DNA of 64,000 nt from positions 1-64,000 of the forward strand of contig JANNZM010000054.1 of assembly GCA_031410595.1 (NCBI GenBank), given 5' to 3'. The stretch is from JANMCE01 sp031410595 (lineage in GTDB: Bacteria; Actinomycetota; Acidimicrobiia; Acidimicrobiales; Ilumatobacteraceae). The notes below the pieces were generated by a model that did not search any database, was not told the origin of the DNA, and worked only from the letters and a program-made list of their open reading frames with translations. A program made the translations under genes and the position numbers. The stretch's first letter is position 1, and each line of letters begins with the position of its first letter. Below, piece by piece: positions 1 through 7,720 of the stretch.

Positions 1-294
1 GACGTGCTGCGCCTGGAAATAGGTGATCGCGGTCGCTTGGTCGTCGCCGACAGTTACCAGGATTGTGCCGAGCAGATGTTGGCTCGCGTCGAGCGGCGTG
101 AGCGCAGTCCGTGTCCGATTGACGATCGCCTCAACACCAACCAGCTCGCCGCCCGGGTGTACGTACACGGCGTCCGTCTGGAAGCAGTCGGCCAGAGCGT
201 CCCAGTCCCGCGCGTCCTGGGCGAGAGCGAGCCGAACCAGCAGGTCGTTGATTGCGGCACGGTCAATCAGCCGGCGCGCGTCGGAGGTCGTCAC
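1..294 (-). CDS. SnoaL/NTF2-like small protein, 3' end outside window
   Basis: Read on the minus strand, 98 codons are visible from a GTG at 294 to the window edge, with no stop, so the C-terminus is missing. The N-terminal helix (ARRLIDRAAINDLLVRL) and the following DWDALADCF...DAVYVHPGG match the start of the SnoaL/NTF2-like fold, a small cone-shaped barrel used by hydratase/isomerase-like enzymes and polyketide cyclases. The start overlaps the stop of the upstream SDR reading frame by four bases (GTGA), so the two were built as one operon. The substrate cannot be told. The fold call rests on these N-terminal patterns only. Confidence 0.7.
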   Translation of the reverse strand, partial: MTTSDARRLIDRAAINDLLVRLALAQDARDWDALADCFQTDAVYVHPGGELVGVEAIVNRTRTALTPLDASQHLLGTILVTVGDDQATAITYFQAQHV

Positions 295-1131
295 GCCTCC
301 GTCCTCGCACCACGGCGGGCCGGTCCGACCAGCGACATTGGTGATCCGTAGTATCGACTGGCTTTGTCGCCGAGCGTCTCGGCAGCACCGCCGATGACCA
401 AACAGGCACCGTTCACGAACCACGCCTCGTCGCTGGCCAAGAACACCGCAGCTGCAGCGATATCGGCGGGGAACGCAGCACGCCCGTTACGCGCCTTCGA
501 CGCCATGTGGCTCGCCGTGGTCGCCATGTCATCGGGGTCCCCAGCGATCAGGTCGGCGGTGAGTCCGCTCACGGTCCGGCCAGGTGCGATGGCGTTGACC
601 CGGATGTTGTGCGCCGACAACTCGACCGCGGTTGACTCGGTCAGGCCGACGACTGCGAACTTTGGCCGCCGTGTACCCGTGCGGGCCGAGGCCACCGCGC
701 ACGCCCGCAGTGCTGGCCGTGTTCACGATCGCGCCCCCACCCTGCGGAATCATGACCCGTGCCGCCTCACGAATGCCGAGGAACACGCTGGTGGACAACA
801 CCTCCATCGTCTGGTTCCACGCATCCAACGAATGATCAACGATTGAGCCGACCACGCCCAACATACCGGCGTTGTTGAACATGCAGTCGAGCCGACCAAA
901 CCTGGCGACCGCGAGATCGACCACGGAAGCCAGGTCCGCCTCCTGCGTGACGTCAACCCGTTCGGCTATGACGGCATCACCCAGTTCGGCGGCTAACGCT
1001 TCCGCTCGCTCGACGTGCAGATCTGCGATGACGCAACGCCCGCCATCGGCGACGAACCGCCGGACGATGCCCTCACCAATGCCGCTCGCTCCCCCGGTCA
1101 CAACTGCTACCCGGCCATTGTCGACGTCCAT
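291..1131 (-). pseudogene. Short-chain dehydrogenase/reductase with a one-base frameshift
   Basis: A classical SDR split over two minus-strand frames. The first carries the nucleotide-binding GGASGIGEG, FNNAG, the catalytic-serine region and HGYTAAK. Right after that lysine the frame leaves the family pattern, while the expected continuation (FAVVGLTESTAVELSAHNIR, then NAIAPGR) follows in another frame down to 291. One extra base in the A-run at about 660-665 explains it: AAG-TTC would restore Lys-Phe. The start is the ATG at 1131, with GGAGGG a few bases upstream. Either a recently broken gene or a homopolymer sequencing error. The rest is intact and the downstream GTGA coupling is kept, so error is a live option. 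Confidence 0.8.
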
Positions 1132-1334
1132 GTCCCTCCACATCGGCGATTTTTTTCTTATACGAGTGTGCCGGAGAGAACATAGATCTCCGAACGTAGC
1201 GGTGTCTCACGAACGACCATCTGTGCTCCTCATCGAATCGTTCGACTCCACGACACGCTGCTGGCTCAACCCCGGTGCCGGTCTCGCCTCTAAGCCGGCG
1301 TCTAAGGATTCTTCGACACCACGTGGCCAGGCGG

Positions 1335-1993
1335 TTATCGGAGCGTCAGCCCGAAGGCGAGGTTGGCGACCTCGATCAGGTCGGTGATCCGACGGGTTGG
1401 CTGCGCCTCGTTCAGTGAGCGGTCGGTGGTGAGGTTGGATTCGTGGCCTGACAGCAGCGCGGTTCTCTCGCCGAAGCCGACAGGTTCGCTTGGTTGGAGA
1501 CGACCACGTTGTGCATGGCGGTGATGTCGAGATGCATATTGTGCGACTCGGCCCAACCTGCCCAGTACACCGCATGCGCGTCGCCTGCCGATGCTGCCTC
1601 GTTCGCATCGGTCAGGCGATCGAGGGCGTGTGACGGATCGTCTCCAACAGGCGATACCGAGACTCGCCGGCCTGGTCGATCTCATCCATGGCGATCAGCG
1701 ACTTGTAAGCGAGGTGGTCGATGAGATCGAAGACGTCATGGCGATCGACATCTCCGATCTGACCTCCGTGGCCGATCGAGCGCAGTGTTGCGCAGCGGAT
1801 AACCGTCTGTCCGAAGTAGTTGCCCGCGTCACGCATCTCGAACTCACCCGTATGCACAGCAATGCGCACACCAAGACCCAGCCCGGCCAACAATCGTCGC
1901 GCGCTCCCAGGCCGCCGTCGACCCTTCGACGTCGGTCAACAAGAAGGTGACCGTACCCGTTGGCAACGGGCTTGAGACCTTTATCACGTCCAT
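1335..1993 (-). pseudogene. Relic of a class III cyclase / AAA-ATPase regulator
   Basis: Three pieces of one protein type lie in order on the minus strand in shifting frames. From the ATG at 1993 comes a typical start (PLPTGTVTFLLTDVEGSTAAWE), the first strand and metal site of class III adenylate cyclase domains. A second frame then gives GVRIAVHTGEFEMRDAGNYF and GQTVIRCATLR, the distal part of the same domain. This jumps straight to DHLAYKSLIAMDE and RYRLLETIRH, typical of the ATPase part of large LuxR/AfsR-like regulators. Degenerate sequence resembling their next segment (AGWAESHNMHLDITAMHNVV) continues to about 1440, and a last stretch reaches 1335. Hundreds of codons are missing, so this is a deletion-scarred pseudogene. 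Both boundaries are approximate. Confidence 0.65.
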
Positions 1994-2142
1994 CTCCTCC
2001 CCGACGTGCCGCGATGACCCTGACCAGTCTGACACGAGCTCCGAACTCACCACCTCACAATGGGCACCAGCAGAGCACCAAAACATCGACCGAAAGGATG
2101 ACATCACCAAGACATCGTGGGTTAACAACGTCGTTACCGCGG

Positions 2143-2872
2143 TCAGCTGATCGAGCGGCCGGAGACTGGGCCCCAGATGCTGGAGATGGGGAGGGCTTGG
2201 ACGCCGGGGACGATCGTGTAGGCGGTTGGACCGGTATGGAGGAGGACGCACGCTGCGACTTGGTCGCCGAGTTGCTCACGTAGCCAGACGAGGTGGCGGG
2301 CTTCGTCTGGCTTCGGTGCGCTGGATGCCTTGACCTCGATGCCGATGACCCGGCCGTCGGCGAGATCGGCGATGATGTCGATCTCCCGGTCGCCGCCCTC
2401 ATGACGTAGATGATGAAGTCGGGGCGCGCCGGCTGACATCTCGACTTCGGGCCGAAGCTGTTGCATGACGAAGGTATCGATGAGGCGCCCGAGTAGGTCG
2501 CCGCTGCGGATCACGGCTCGTTCATCGACTCCCAACAGGGGCCCGACGAGCGCAGACTCGGTGAGATATCGCTTCGGCGACCGAGTGAGACGATTGAGCC
2601 GGTTCGAATGCCATGCAGGGACTTCTTCGGCGACGAATAGCATGGCTAGCAGATCGTCATAGCGACGTGCCGTCTTGCGGACGATGCCGGCGGCGTCCAC
2701 AAACCGGCCCCGCCTCCAACTCTCGATCGAGGCGTAGGACCGTCGAAGCGAGGCGACGAGTCGTCGTGGTTTTCCCGCTGCCACGAGGACCATTGATGGC
2801 AACGGCAGGTAAGCCCGCGAGCAGCTCAACGAGGAGACGATCGACAAGTCGAGGAACGTAGTTAGTGACCAA
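2143..2872 (-). pseudogene. Internally deleted AAA_14/DUF4143-type ATPase
   Basis: The N-terminal frame, from about 2872, has a P-loop (AINGPRGSGKTTTTRRLAS) followed by VLRLDRELEAG. The reading then switches frame into what is normally the C-terminal DUF4143 region: DDLLAMLFVAEEVPAWHSNR, SPKRYLTESALVGPLLGVD, then the nuclease-like IDIIADLADGRVIGIEVKAS, ending at 2143. The Walker B region and the central winged helix, roughly 150 residues or more, are absent. Intact members are about 400 residues long and often sit in mobile or accessory DNA. A deletion plus frame change makes this a pseudogene. The C-terminal piece is still open over more than 200 codons, so the damage may be recent. Confidence 0.75.
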
Positions 2873-2884
2873 GTGTCCGCACTA

Positions 2885-2965
2885 CCTGTTTCACAGCCTC
2901 GTTAGTACCTGTTTCACGGGCCATGGAGTCCCTGTTTCACAGGGTCATAGGTATCCGTTTCGGTG
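2885..2965. repeat. Three (plus one degenerate) 12-bp repeats at a 23-bp period
   Basis: CCTGTTTCACAG occurs at 2885-2896, CCTGTTTCACGG at 2908-2919 and CCTGTTTCACAG at 2931-2942. The starts are exactly 23 bp apart. A decayed fourth unit keeping GTTTC sits at 2954-2965 in the same phase. Ordered short repeats of this kind are known as transposase-binding sites at the ends of some insertion sequences, for example IS21-type elements. No transposase remains beside them. They lie between the broken ATPase and the PIN fragment, which fits a residual IS end. A protein-binding iteron array is the alternative. Confidence 0.6.
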
Positions 2966-2979
2966 GCCACGATGGAGGG

Positions 2980-3135
2980 AGACCGGGGCCGCTCGTGACG
3001 ACGGCGCTTGTCATCGCCGAGGCGGGCTACCTGCTTGATCGTAACCTCGGACCAGCGGCGGAAACCGCGCTGCTCGACATGATCTGCGACGACTCTCTTA
3101 TCGTTGAAGACCTGAGCGCTGCGGATTGGCTCGCT
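2980..3135 (+). pseudogene. Fragment of a VapC-like PIN-domain toxin
   Basis: About 52 codons resemble the middle of VapC-type PIN proteins: PGPLVTTALVIAEAGYLLDR, where the Glu after VIA is the usual second acidic residue, then LGPAAETALLDMI and VEDLSAADWLA. The N-terminal strand with the first catalytic Asp and the C-terminal acidic pair are missing, and there is no antitoxin gene next to it. The frame stays open on both sides but loses family character at each end. It is a relic with no expected ribonuclease activity. Confidence 0.6.
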
Positions 3136-3158
3136 GGGCCGGCGGGACTCCTCGGCGG

Positions 3159-3305
3159 CTCGAGCAGCGCCTTGATCTCGGCGGGCGTCGCCACGACCGG
3201 CGTCACGTTCGACAGCGCAGGGGGCTCGGCCCACTGTGCCGGGTTGGAGTCACGCCAACCCCAGTGACATGCCTGGGTGAACATGGGACGAAAGGCAGGC
3301 GTGGA
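3159..3305 (-). pseudogene. Fragment of a phage-type tyrosine recombinase
   Basis: About 49 minus-strand codons match the junction between the SAM-like core-binding domain and the catalytic domain of tyrosine integrases: MFTQACHWGWRDSNPAQWAE followed by PPALSNVTPVVATPAEIKAL. The catalytic domain with its Arg/His/Tyr residues is gone; the sequence runs into the oppositely oriented PIN fragment. Its position about 130 bp from a tRNA gene is where an integrase of a tRNA-targeted element would lie. No second copy of the tRNA 3' end was found in the window. From here to 3434 nothing else recognisable is present. Confidence 0.55.
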
Positions 3306-3434
3306 TCTGGTAGACGCTGCGAGAAGACAGGCCACAGTCCTCTACACACTCAATCTTGGATGAATCTAGGGTGACCGGGTTTTCTTTGGCGCCCATCTGG
3401 TGCCGTTCGGTTCAAAACACCAGTTCACAGCTCG

Positions 3435-3507
<73 letters not shown>

Positions 3508-3513
3508 TAACAC

Positions 3514-3541
3514 GAACGGCCCGCCCGAAGGCGGGCCGTTC
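3514..3541 (-). terminator. Hairpin between the two tRNA genes
   Basis: A perfect 12-bp GC-rich stem (arms 3514-3525 and 3530-3541) with a UUCG tetraloop on the minus-strand transcript. It sits just after tRNA-Asn in the direction of transcription and lacks a clear U-tract, as is common for actinobacterial terminators. It may instead be a processing structure between the tRNAs. Confidence 0.65.
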
Positions 3542-3546
3542 ATTTG

Positions 3547-3619
3547 CTCCGAGAACAGGGCTCGAACCTGTGACCCGCTGATTAACAGTCAGCTGCTCTG
3601 CCAGCTGAGCTACCTCGGA
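3547..3619 (-). tRNA. tRNA-Asn(GTT)
   Basis: A 73-nt minus-strand cloverleaf: acceptor TCCGAGG pairs with the TCTCGGA side (one G-T pair), the D arm is GCTC...GAGC, the anticodon arm GCTGACTGTTAATCAGC gives a GTT anticodon, and the T arm contains TTCGAGC. The discriminator is G, as expected for Asn. No encoded CCA is seen. It lies 44 bp downstream of rpoD on the same strand and upstream of tRNA-Ile2. Confidence 0.93.
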
Positions 3620-3663
3620 ATGGCAAGTGTTGAGTATATCGGCCGGAGCCGTTTGGGGCGAAG

Positions 3664-4896
3664 CTATTCGTTTTCGAGGAATTCCTTCAGCTTCTGACTG
3701 CGCTGGGGATGTCGGAGTTTGGCGAGTGTTTTCGCCTCAATCTGGCGGATGCGTTCCCGCGTGACGCCGAATTCCTTCCCGACCTCTTCCAGCGTGCGGG
3801 CTTGGCCGTCGATGAGGCCGAAGCGCATTCGCACGACCTCCTTTTCCCGTTCGGACAGCTCGTCAAGCGCTTCCTCTACGGCTGCGGCCAGCATCATGCG
3901 GGTGGCGACGTCGGCGGGGGCGTCGGCGGCCAGGTCGGGAATGAAGTCGCCCAGGTTGGAGTCATCCTCCTCCCCCAACGGCGAGTCAAGGCTGAGCGGG
4001 TCTTGCGCAATGCGCTGAATGTCACGCACCCGATCGGGGCTGAGCGCAACCTTCTCTGCGATCTCGTCGATCGTTGGCTCGCGCTCGAGTTCTTGCGCCA
4101 GCTGGCGCTGCACCCGCAGCACGCGGTTCATGTGCTCGACCATGTGGACCGGTATGCGAATGGTGCGGGCCTGGTCGGCAATGGCGCGGGTGATGGCCTG
4201 GCGGATCCACCACGTGGCATAGGTGGAGAACTTGAAACCCTTGCTGTAGTCGAACTTTTCGACCGCGCGCATCAGGCCGAGGTTGCCCTCTTGGATGAGG
4301 TCGAGGAACTGCATGCCCCGACCGACGTAGCGCTTGGCGATCGACACCACAAGCCGCAGGTTGGCCTGGATGAGTTGTGCCTTGGCAACCTCACCGTCGC
4401 CCATCTCGCGCTTGAGCCGCCGGCGCTCGGGGTCGTCTTTGGCCGCCATGGCCAGTTCTGCGGCAGCCAGCACACCCTTCTCATAGCGGACGGCAAGCTC
4501 TCGCTCATCGTCACCGCTGAGCAGACTGACGCGGCCGATTTCCTTCAGATACATGCGCACTGCATCGGACGAACCGGCCTCAGGGGGCCGGTCGGAGGCC
4601 ATCGGGCGGAGAGGACGCCGCCGCTTGGGTTTGGATTCGTCTTCATCGCGCTCGGGCACGTCGACCCGAGGGATTTCGATGAGCTCATCGACCGTGTCGT
4701 CGACGCCGACGCCGAGCGCCTCGATGCTCTGGGCCACGGTCAGGATGACATCTTCGGACAATTCGACGTTGCGAAGCACATGGGCCACGTCGTCGGCGGC
4801 CACGACACCTTCGTCGCGCCCCTTGGCGACCAGCTCGGCCCATTCTTCGTTGTCGATGTTCGCCAATGGCGGGTTGGTGCTGTGTACGTCAGGCAT
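3664..4896 (-). CDS. rpoD: Primary RNA polymerase sigma factor (SigA/RpoD)
   Basis: This 410-residue protein is the housekeeping sigma factor that directs RNA polymerase to -10/-35 promoters. An acidic N-terminal region 1.1-like segment comes first. Region 1.2 begins at DAVRMYLKEIG. Region 2 contains LRLVVSIAKRYVGRGM, FLDLIQEGNLGLMRAVEKFD and the -10-reading TYATWWIRQAITRAI. Region 3 follows, and region 4.2 ends with FGVTRERIRQIEAKTLAKLR. The ATG at 4896 is chosen because it begins MPDVHST and overlaps the dnaG stop by only 8 bp; an upstream in-frame extension would run inside dnaG. The dnaG-rpoD pair recalls the classical macromolecular-synthesis operon, here without rpsU. Translational coupling to dnaG is likely. 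Confidence 0.97.
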   Translation of the reverse strand: MPDVHSTNPPLANIDNEEWAELVAKGRDEGVVAADDVAHVLRNVELSEDVILTVAQSIEALGVGVDDTVDELIEIPRVDVPERDEDESKPKRRRPLRPMASDRPPEAGSSDAVRMYLKEIGRVSLLSGDDERELAVRYEKGVLAAAELAMAAKDDPERRRLKREMGDGEVAKAQLIQANLRLVVSIAKRYVGRGMQFLDLIQEGNLGLMRAVEKFDYSKGFKFSTYATWWIRQAITRAIADQARTIRIPVHMVEHMNRVLRVQRQLAQELEREPTIDEIAEKVALSPDRVRDIQRIAQDPLSLDSPLGEEDDSNLGDFIPDLAADAPADVATRMMLAAAVEEALDELSEREKEVVRMRFGLIDGQARTLEEVGKEFGVTRERIRQIEAKTLAKLRHPQRSQKLKEFLENE

Positions 4897-6637
4897 CACG
4901 ACTTCCCGTCTCGTCGGCGCTAGCGAGCCAGGATAGCAACTCGTCAGCCGCCGAGGGGCCGAGTTGTACATCTTCAAGCCGTTCCATGAGGTGCTTCACT
5001 TCGATGACCTCCAAAGCCGCGTAAATATCGCCCGATCGCACCAAACGGTCGAGCTTTCGACGCGATGCGGCCGAAATGAGGTTGCGGGCCTCAAGGTCAG
5101 GTATGGCCTCTACATCTAACACCGCAATGTGCTCGATGAGCTCGCGCGCCTCGGCATCGGCCATCTCAAGAGCAAGGTTGATCTGACCGTCCGCCGCGGC
5201 CAGCGTGCGAAACGCGGAGAGACAGATGTCGTCGGCAAACAACTCTTCGATGAGCCACGGCGCCATCTCCTCCCATTGCTGCACCAGCAACGCCAAGGCG
5301 ACAACCTCTGCCGTCTCACGATTCGATTCCTGCCGAACCACCTGCAGGCGAGGCATCGGGCTCTTGCGAGCGGCCAGGGCCACCAGTTGGTTCACCGGCA
5401 ATCCGGTGTGGGCGGCAACCTGGCCGGCGTAGATGGTTCGCACGTTCACGTCGGGGTGCTCGTTCAACACACCCATGGCCTGTTCGGCCACCTTGGCCCG
5501 AATCTCGGGCGACGTGAGGACCGTGCCGTTCAGCACGCGCTGAAGGCGGAAGCCCAAAAACGTGTCGGCCTTTTCAACCGCGAGTTTCAGGCCGGCCGGA
5601 TCTTTCTGCGCCATCTCACCCGGGTCCATTCCCGACGGAAGATGCACCACACTCACCGCAATGTCGTATTTGCGCTCCCACTCGTAGAACCGCTCGGCTG
5701 CACCCTGCCCCGCGGCGTCGGCGTCGAACGCCAGCACGACCCGCGAGGCGAATCGCTTGAGCAGCCGCACGTGGTCCTCGGTAAGGGCGGTGCCACAGGT
5801 GGCGACCGCGCGGGGCACTCCGGCGCGATGGAAACCAATGACGTCGGTGTAGCCCTCGCACACGATGACCTGGTTGGCGGCGACAATCTCGGCCTTGGCC
5901 AGCGACAAGCCGTACAGCGTTTTCGACTTGGCGTAGATGGCTGTCTCGGATGAGTTCTTGTACTTGGCCGGATCGGTACTGCCCGGCAGGATACGACCGC
6001 CGAAGGCCACCATCTCGTTGTTCTCATTGCGGATCGGAAAGAGCAGTCGGGCTCGAAAGCTGTCCTGCAGGCGCTCGCGACGGTTGAGGAACGCCAGGCC
6101 GACTTCACGCAGCAGATCGCCGGGTTGGCCGACCTGTTTGGCGAGCACGTCCCAGTCGTCGGGTGCCCAGCCGATCTGGAACTGTCGGGCGACCTCGCCG
6201 TTGATGCCTCGCGCCTTGAGATACTCCCGAGCCGCACGGGCATCGGGTGCCGTCAGCAGTCGCTCGTGATACCAGCTGGCAGCGGCCTCCATGACCTCGA
6301 TCAGACGTTTGCGATGGCCCCGTTCCTTTTGCTCTCCGCCGGTGTCGTAGCGCAGCGTGATGCCCGTCTTACCGGCCAGGTATTCCACTGCGCCGACGAA
6401 GTCGAACTGCTCACGTTGCTGCACGAAGGAGATGACGTCGCCGCCGGCCTGGCACCCGAAACATTTGTAGCGCCCGGTCTGCTCGCTGACGTTGAAACTG
6501 CCCGACTTCTCGCCGTGAAAGGGGCACAGACCAACCCAGTTGCGGCCGACCCGCTTGAGCGCGACCGAGCTTTGGATGATGTCGACGATATTGGCGGCGG
6601 CACGCACGCGCTCAATGTCTTCGGCCACGATCCCCAT
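4889..6637 (-). CDS. dnaG: DNA primase DnaG
   Basis: This 582-residue protein makes RNA primers at replication forks with the DnaB helicase. The N-terminal CHC2 zinc ribbon is complete (Cys38, His41, Cys59, Cys62: CPFHGEKSGSF and YKCFGCQAGGD). The RNA-polymerase core includes FGGRILPG and the TOPRIM acidic sites in VIVCEGYTDVIGFHRAG and VVLAFDADAAGQGA. The C-terminal part is helical and would be the helicase-interacting domain. Length is normal for the family. The ATG at 6637 begins MGIVAEDIERVRAAANIVDI, typical of primases. It lies 9 bp downstream of terC and overlaps rpoD, so the three probably share a transcript. Confidence 0.97.
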   Translation of the reverse strand: MGIVAEDIERVRAAANIVDIIQSSVALKRVGRNWVGLCPFHGEKSGSFNVSEQTGRYKCFGCQAGGDVISFVQQREQFDFVGAVEYLAGKTGITLRYDTGGEQKERGHRKRLIEVMEAAASWYHERLLTAPDARAAREYLKARGINGEVARQFQIGWAPDDWDVLAKQVGQPGDLLREVGLAFLNRRERLQDSFRARLLFPIRNENNEMVAFGGRILPGSTDPAKYKNSSETAIYAKSKTLYGLSLAKAEIVAANQVIVCEGYTDVIGFHRAGVPRAVATCGTALTEDHVRLLKRFASRVVLAFDADAAGQGAAERFYEWERKYDIAVSVVHLPSGMDPGEMAQKDPAGLKLAVEKADTFLGFRLQRVLNGTVLTSPEIRAKVAEQAMGVLNEHPDVNVRTIYAGQVAAHTGLPVNQLVALAARKSPMPRLQVVRQESNRETAEVVALALLVQQWEEMAPWLIEELFADDICLSAFRTLAAADGQINLALEMADAEARELIEHIAVLDVEAIPDLEARNLISAASRRKLDRLVRSGDIYAALEVIEVKHLMERLEDVQLGPSAADELLSWLASADETGSRDA

Positions 6638-6646
6638 GAGTACAGG

Positions 6647-7672
6647 CTATCGGGCCGCGGATTCTTCCCGTTCGCTTGGACGAAGAATCGACAATAAAAC
6701 CGAGCCGGCCAGCAGCGCAACGATCACGGCAAGGCTGAGCCAGCTGGGGAGGTGAAGCCACTGCTCGGTCACCATCTTCAGCCCGACGAACGCCAGGATG
6801 AGCGCCAGGCCCTTCTGCAGGTACTCAAACCGGTTGTGCATATCGGCCAGCAGGAAATACAGGGCCCTCAACCCCAGGATGGCGAACGCGTTCGACGTGA
6901 GCACCAGGAACTGGTCACGGGTCACGCCGAGCGCAGCGGGAACCGAATCGACGGCGAACAGCACATCGGTTGTCTCCACCAGAACCAGTACAGCAAACAG
7001 CGGTGTGGCCAGACGCTTGCGGTTCAGGCGCACGAACAGCTTTTGGCCGTGGAAGTCGTCGGTGCTCGGAATGACGCGGCGGACGAAGCGCAGGAACGGG
7101 TTCTTGTCGGGGTCGATGTCGGCGTCTTCGTCCTGGGTGATCAGCTTCCACGCGGTGAAGATGAGGAACAACCCGAACACGATCAGCAGCGGCTCGAAGG
7201 CGTTCAATAGGGCAACGCCAGCGAAGATAAAGATGGCTCGCAGCGCAATGGCGCCGAAGATGCCCCAGAACAACACCCGGTGTTGATACTGCCGCGGCAC
7301 GGCGAAGTAGCTGAGGATGAGCGCCCACACGAACACGTTGTCAACGCTGAGCGACAGCTCGACAAGATAGCCCGTGTACCAGAGGCTGCCTGCCGTGCCG
7401 CCATAGCGGTGGATCACCCACAGACCAAAGGCAAGCCCGATCGAAAGCCACACGACGACCTGCAGCAAGGCCCGCTTGAACGTCGGGGTGTGCGCGTGTC
7501 GGTTCAGGATCAAAAGGTCGATGAGGAGCAAGACAACGACAACCCCGCCGACTGCAAGCCACGTCACGCCGGTGACGTGCAGGTTGATTTCGTTCTTCAA
7601 CGATTTGGCGAACACCACGGTGGGGTCACCTTCCTGAGCGCGCCAGCGTGGCGTGAGCAGGGCAGCAAGCAT
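6647..7672 (-). CDS. TerC/Alx-family integral membrane protein
   Basis: A 341-residue polytopic protein of the TerC family, with about eight predicted membrane segments. The family signatures are SLSVDNVFVWALILSYFAVP and ETTDVLFAVDSVPAAL, whose membrane-embedded Asp/Glu/Asn residues are thought to bind divalent cations; relatives take part in Mn2+ export or tellurite resistance. A charged cytoplasmic loop (TQDEDADIDPDKNPF) separates the halves. It ends 9 bp before dnaG. A hairpin upstream (7686-7712) separates it from ppdK, so its own promoter should lie in the short gap. The cation transported cannot be read from sequence. Confidence 0.92.
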   Translation of the reverse strand: MLAALLTPRWRAQEGDPTVVFAKSLKNEINLHVTGVTWLAVGGVVVVLLLIDLLILNRHAHTPTFKRALLQVVVWLSIGLAFGLWVIHRYGGTAGSLWYTGYLVELSLSVDNVFVWALILSYFAVPRQYQHRVLFWGIFGAIALRAIFIFAGVALLNAFEPLLIVFGLFLIFTAWKLITQDEDADIDPDKNPFLRFVRRVIPSTDDFHGQKLFVRLNRKRLATPLFAVLVLVETTDVLFAVDSVPAALGVTRDQFLVLTSNAFAILGLRALYFLLADMHNRFEYLQKGLALILAFVGLKMVTEQWLHLPSWLSLAVIVALLAGSVLLSILRPSEREESAAR

Positions 7673-7685
7673 GGGAGCAACCCTA

Positions 7686-7712
7686 AGCCGCCCGGTGCGA
7701 AACCGGGCGGCT
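7686..7712 (-). terminator. Intrinsic-type hairpin after ppdK
   Basis: A perfect 11-bp stem (arms 7686-7696 and 7702-7712, AGCCGCCCGGT and its complement) with a 5-nt loop. It starts 8 bp past the ppdK stop on the minus strand and precedes terC. The tail is T-poor, as in many high-GC terminators. Confidence 0.75.
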
Positions 7713-7720
7713 TTCGGGCC

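Noticed and set aside
3136..3434. Search for an attachment-site duplicate of the tRNA 3' end
   Set aside because: No second copy of the tRNA-Ile2 3' sequence was found to the left, so no att site is claimed.
3709..4923. A plus-strand open frame of about 404 codons opposite rpoD
   Set aside because: Mirror of the conserved sigma factor codons; no domain of its own.
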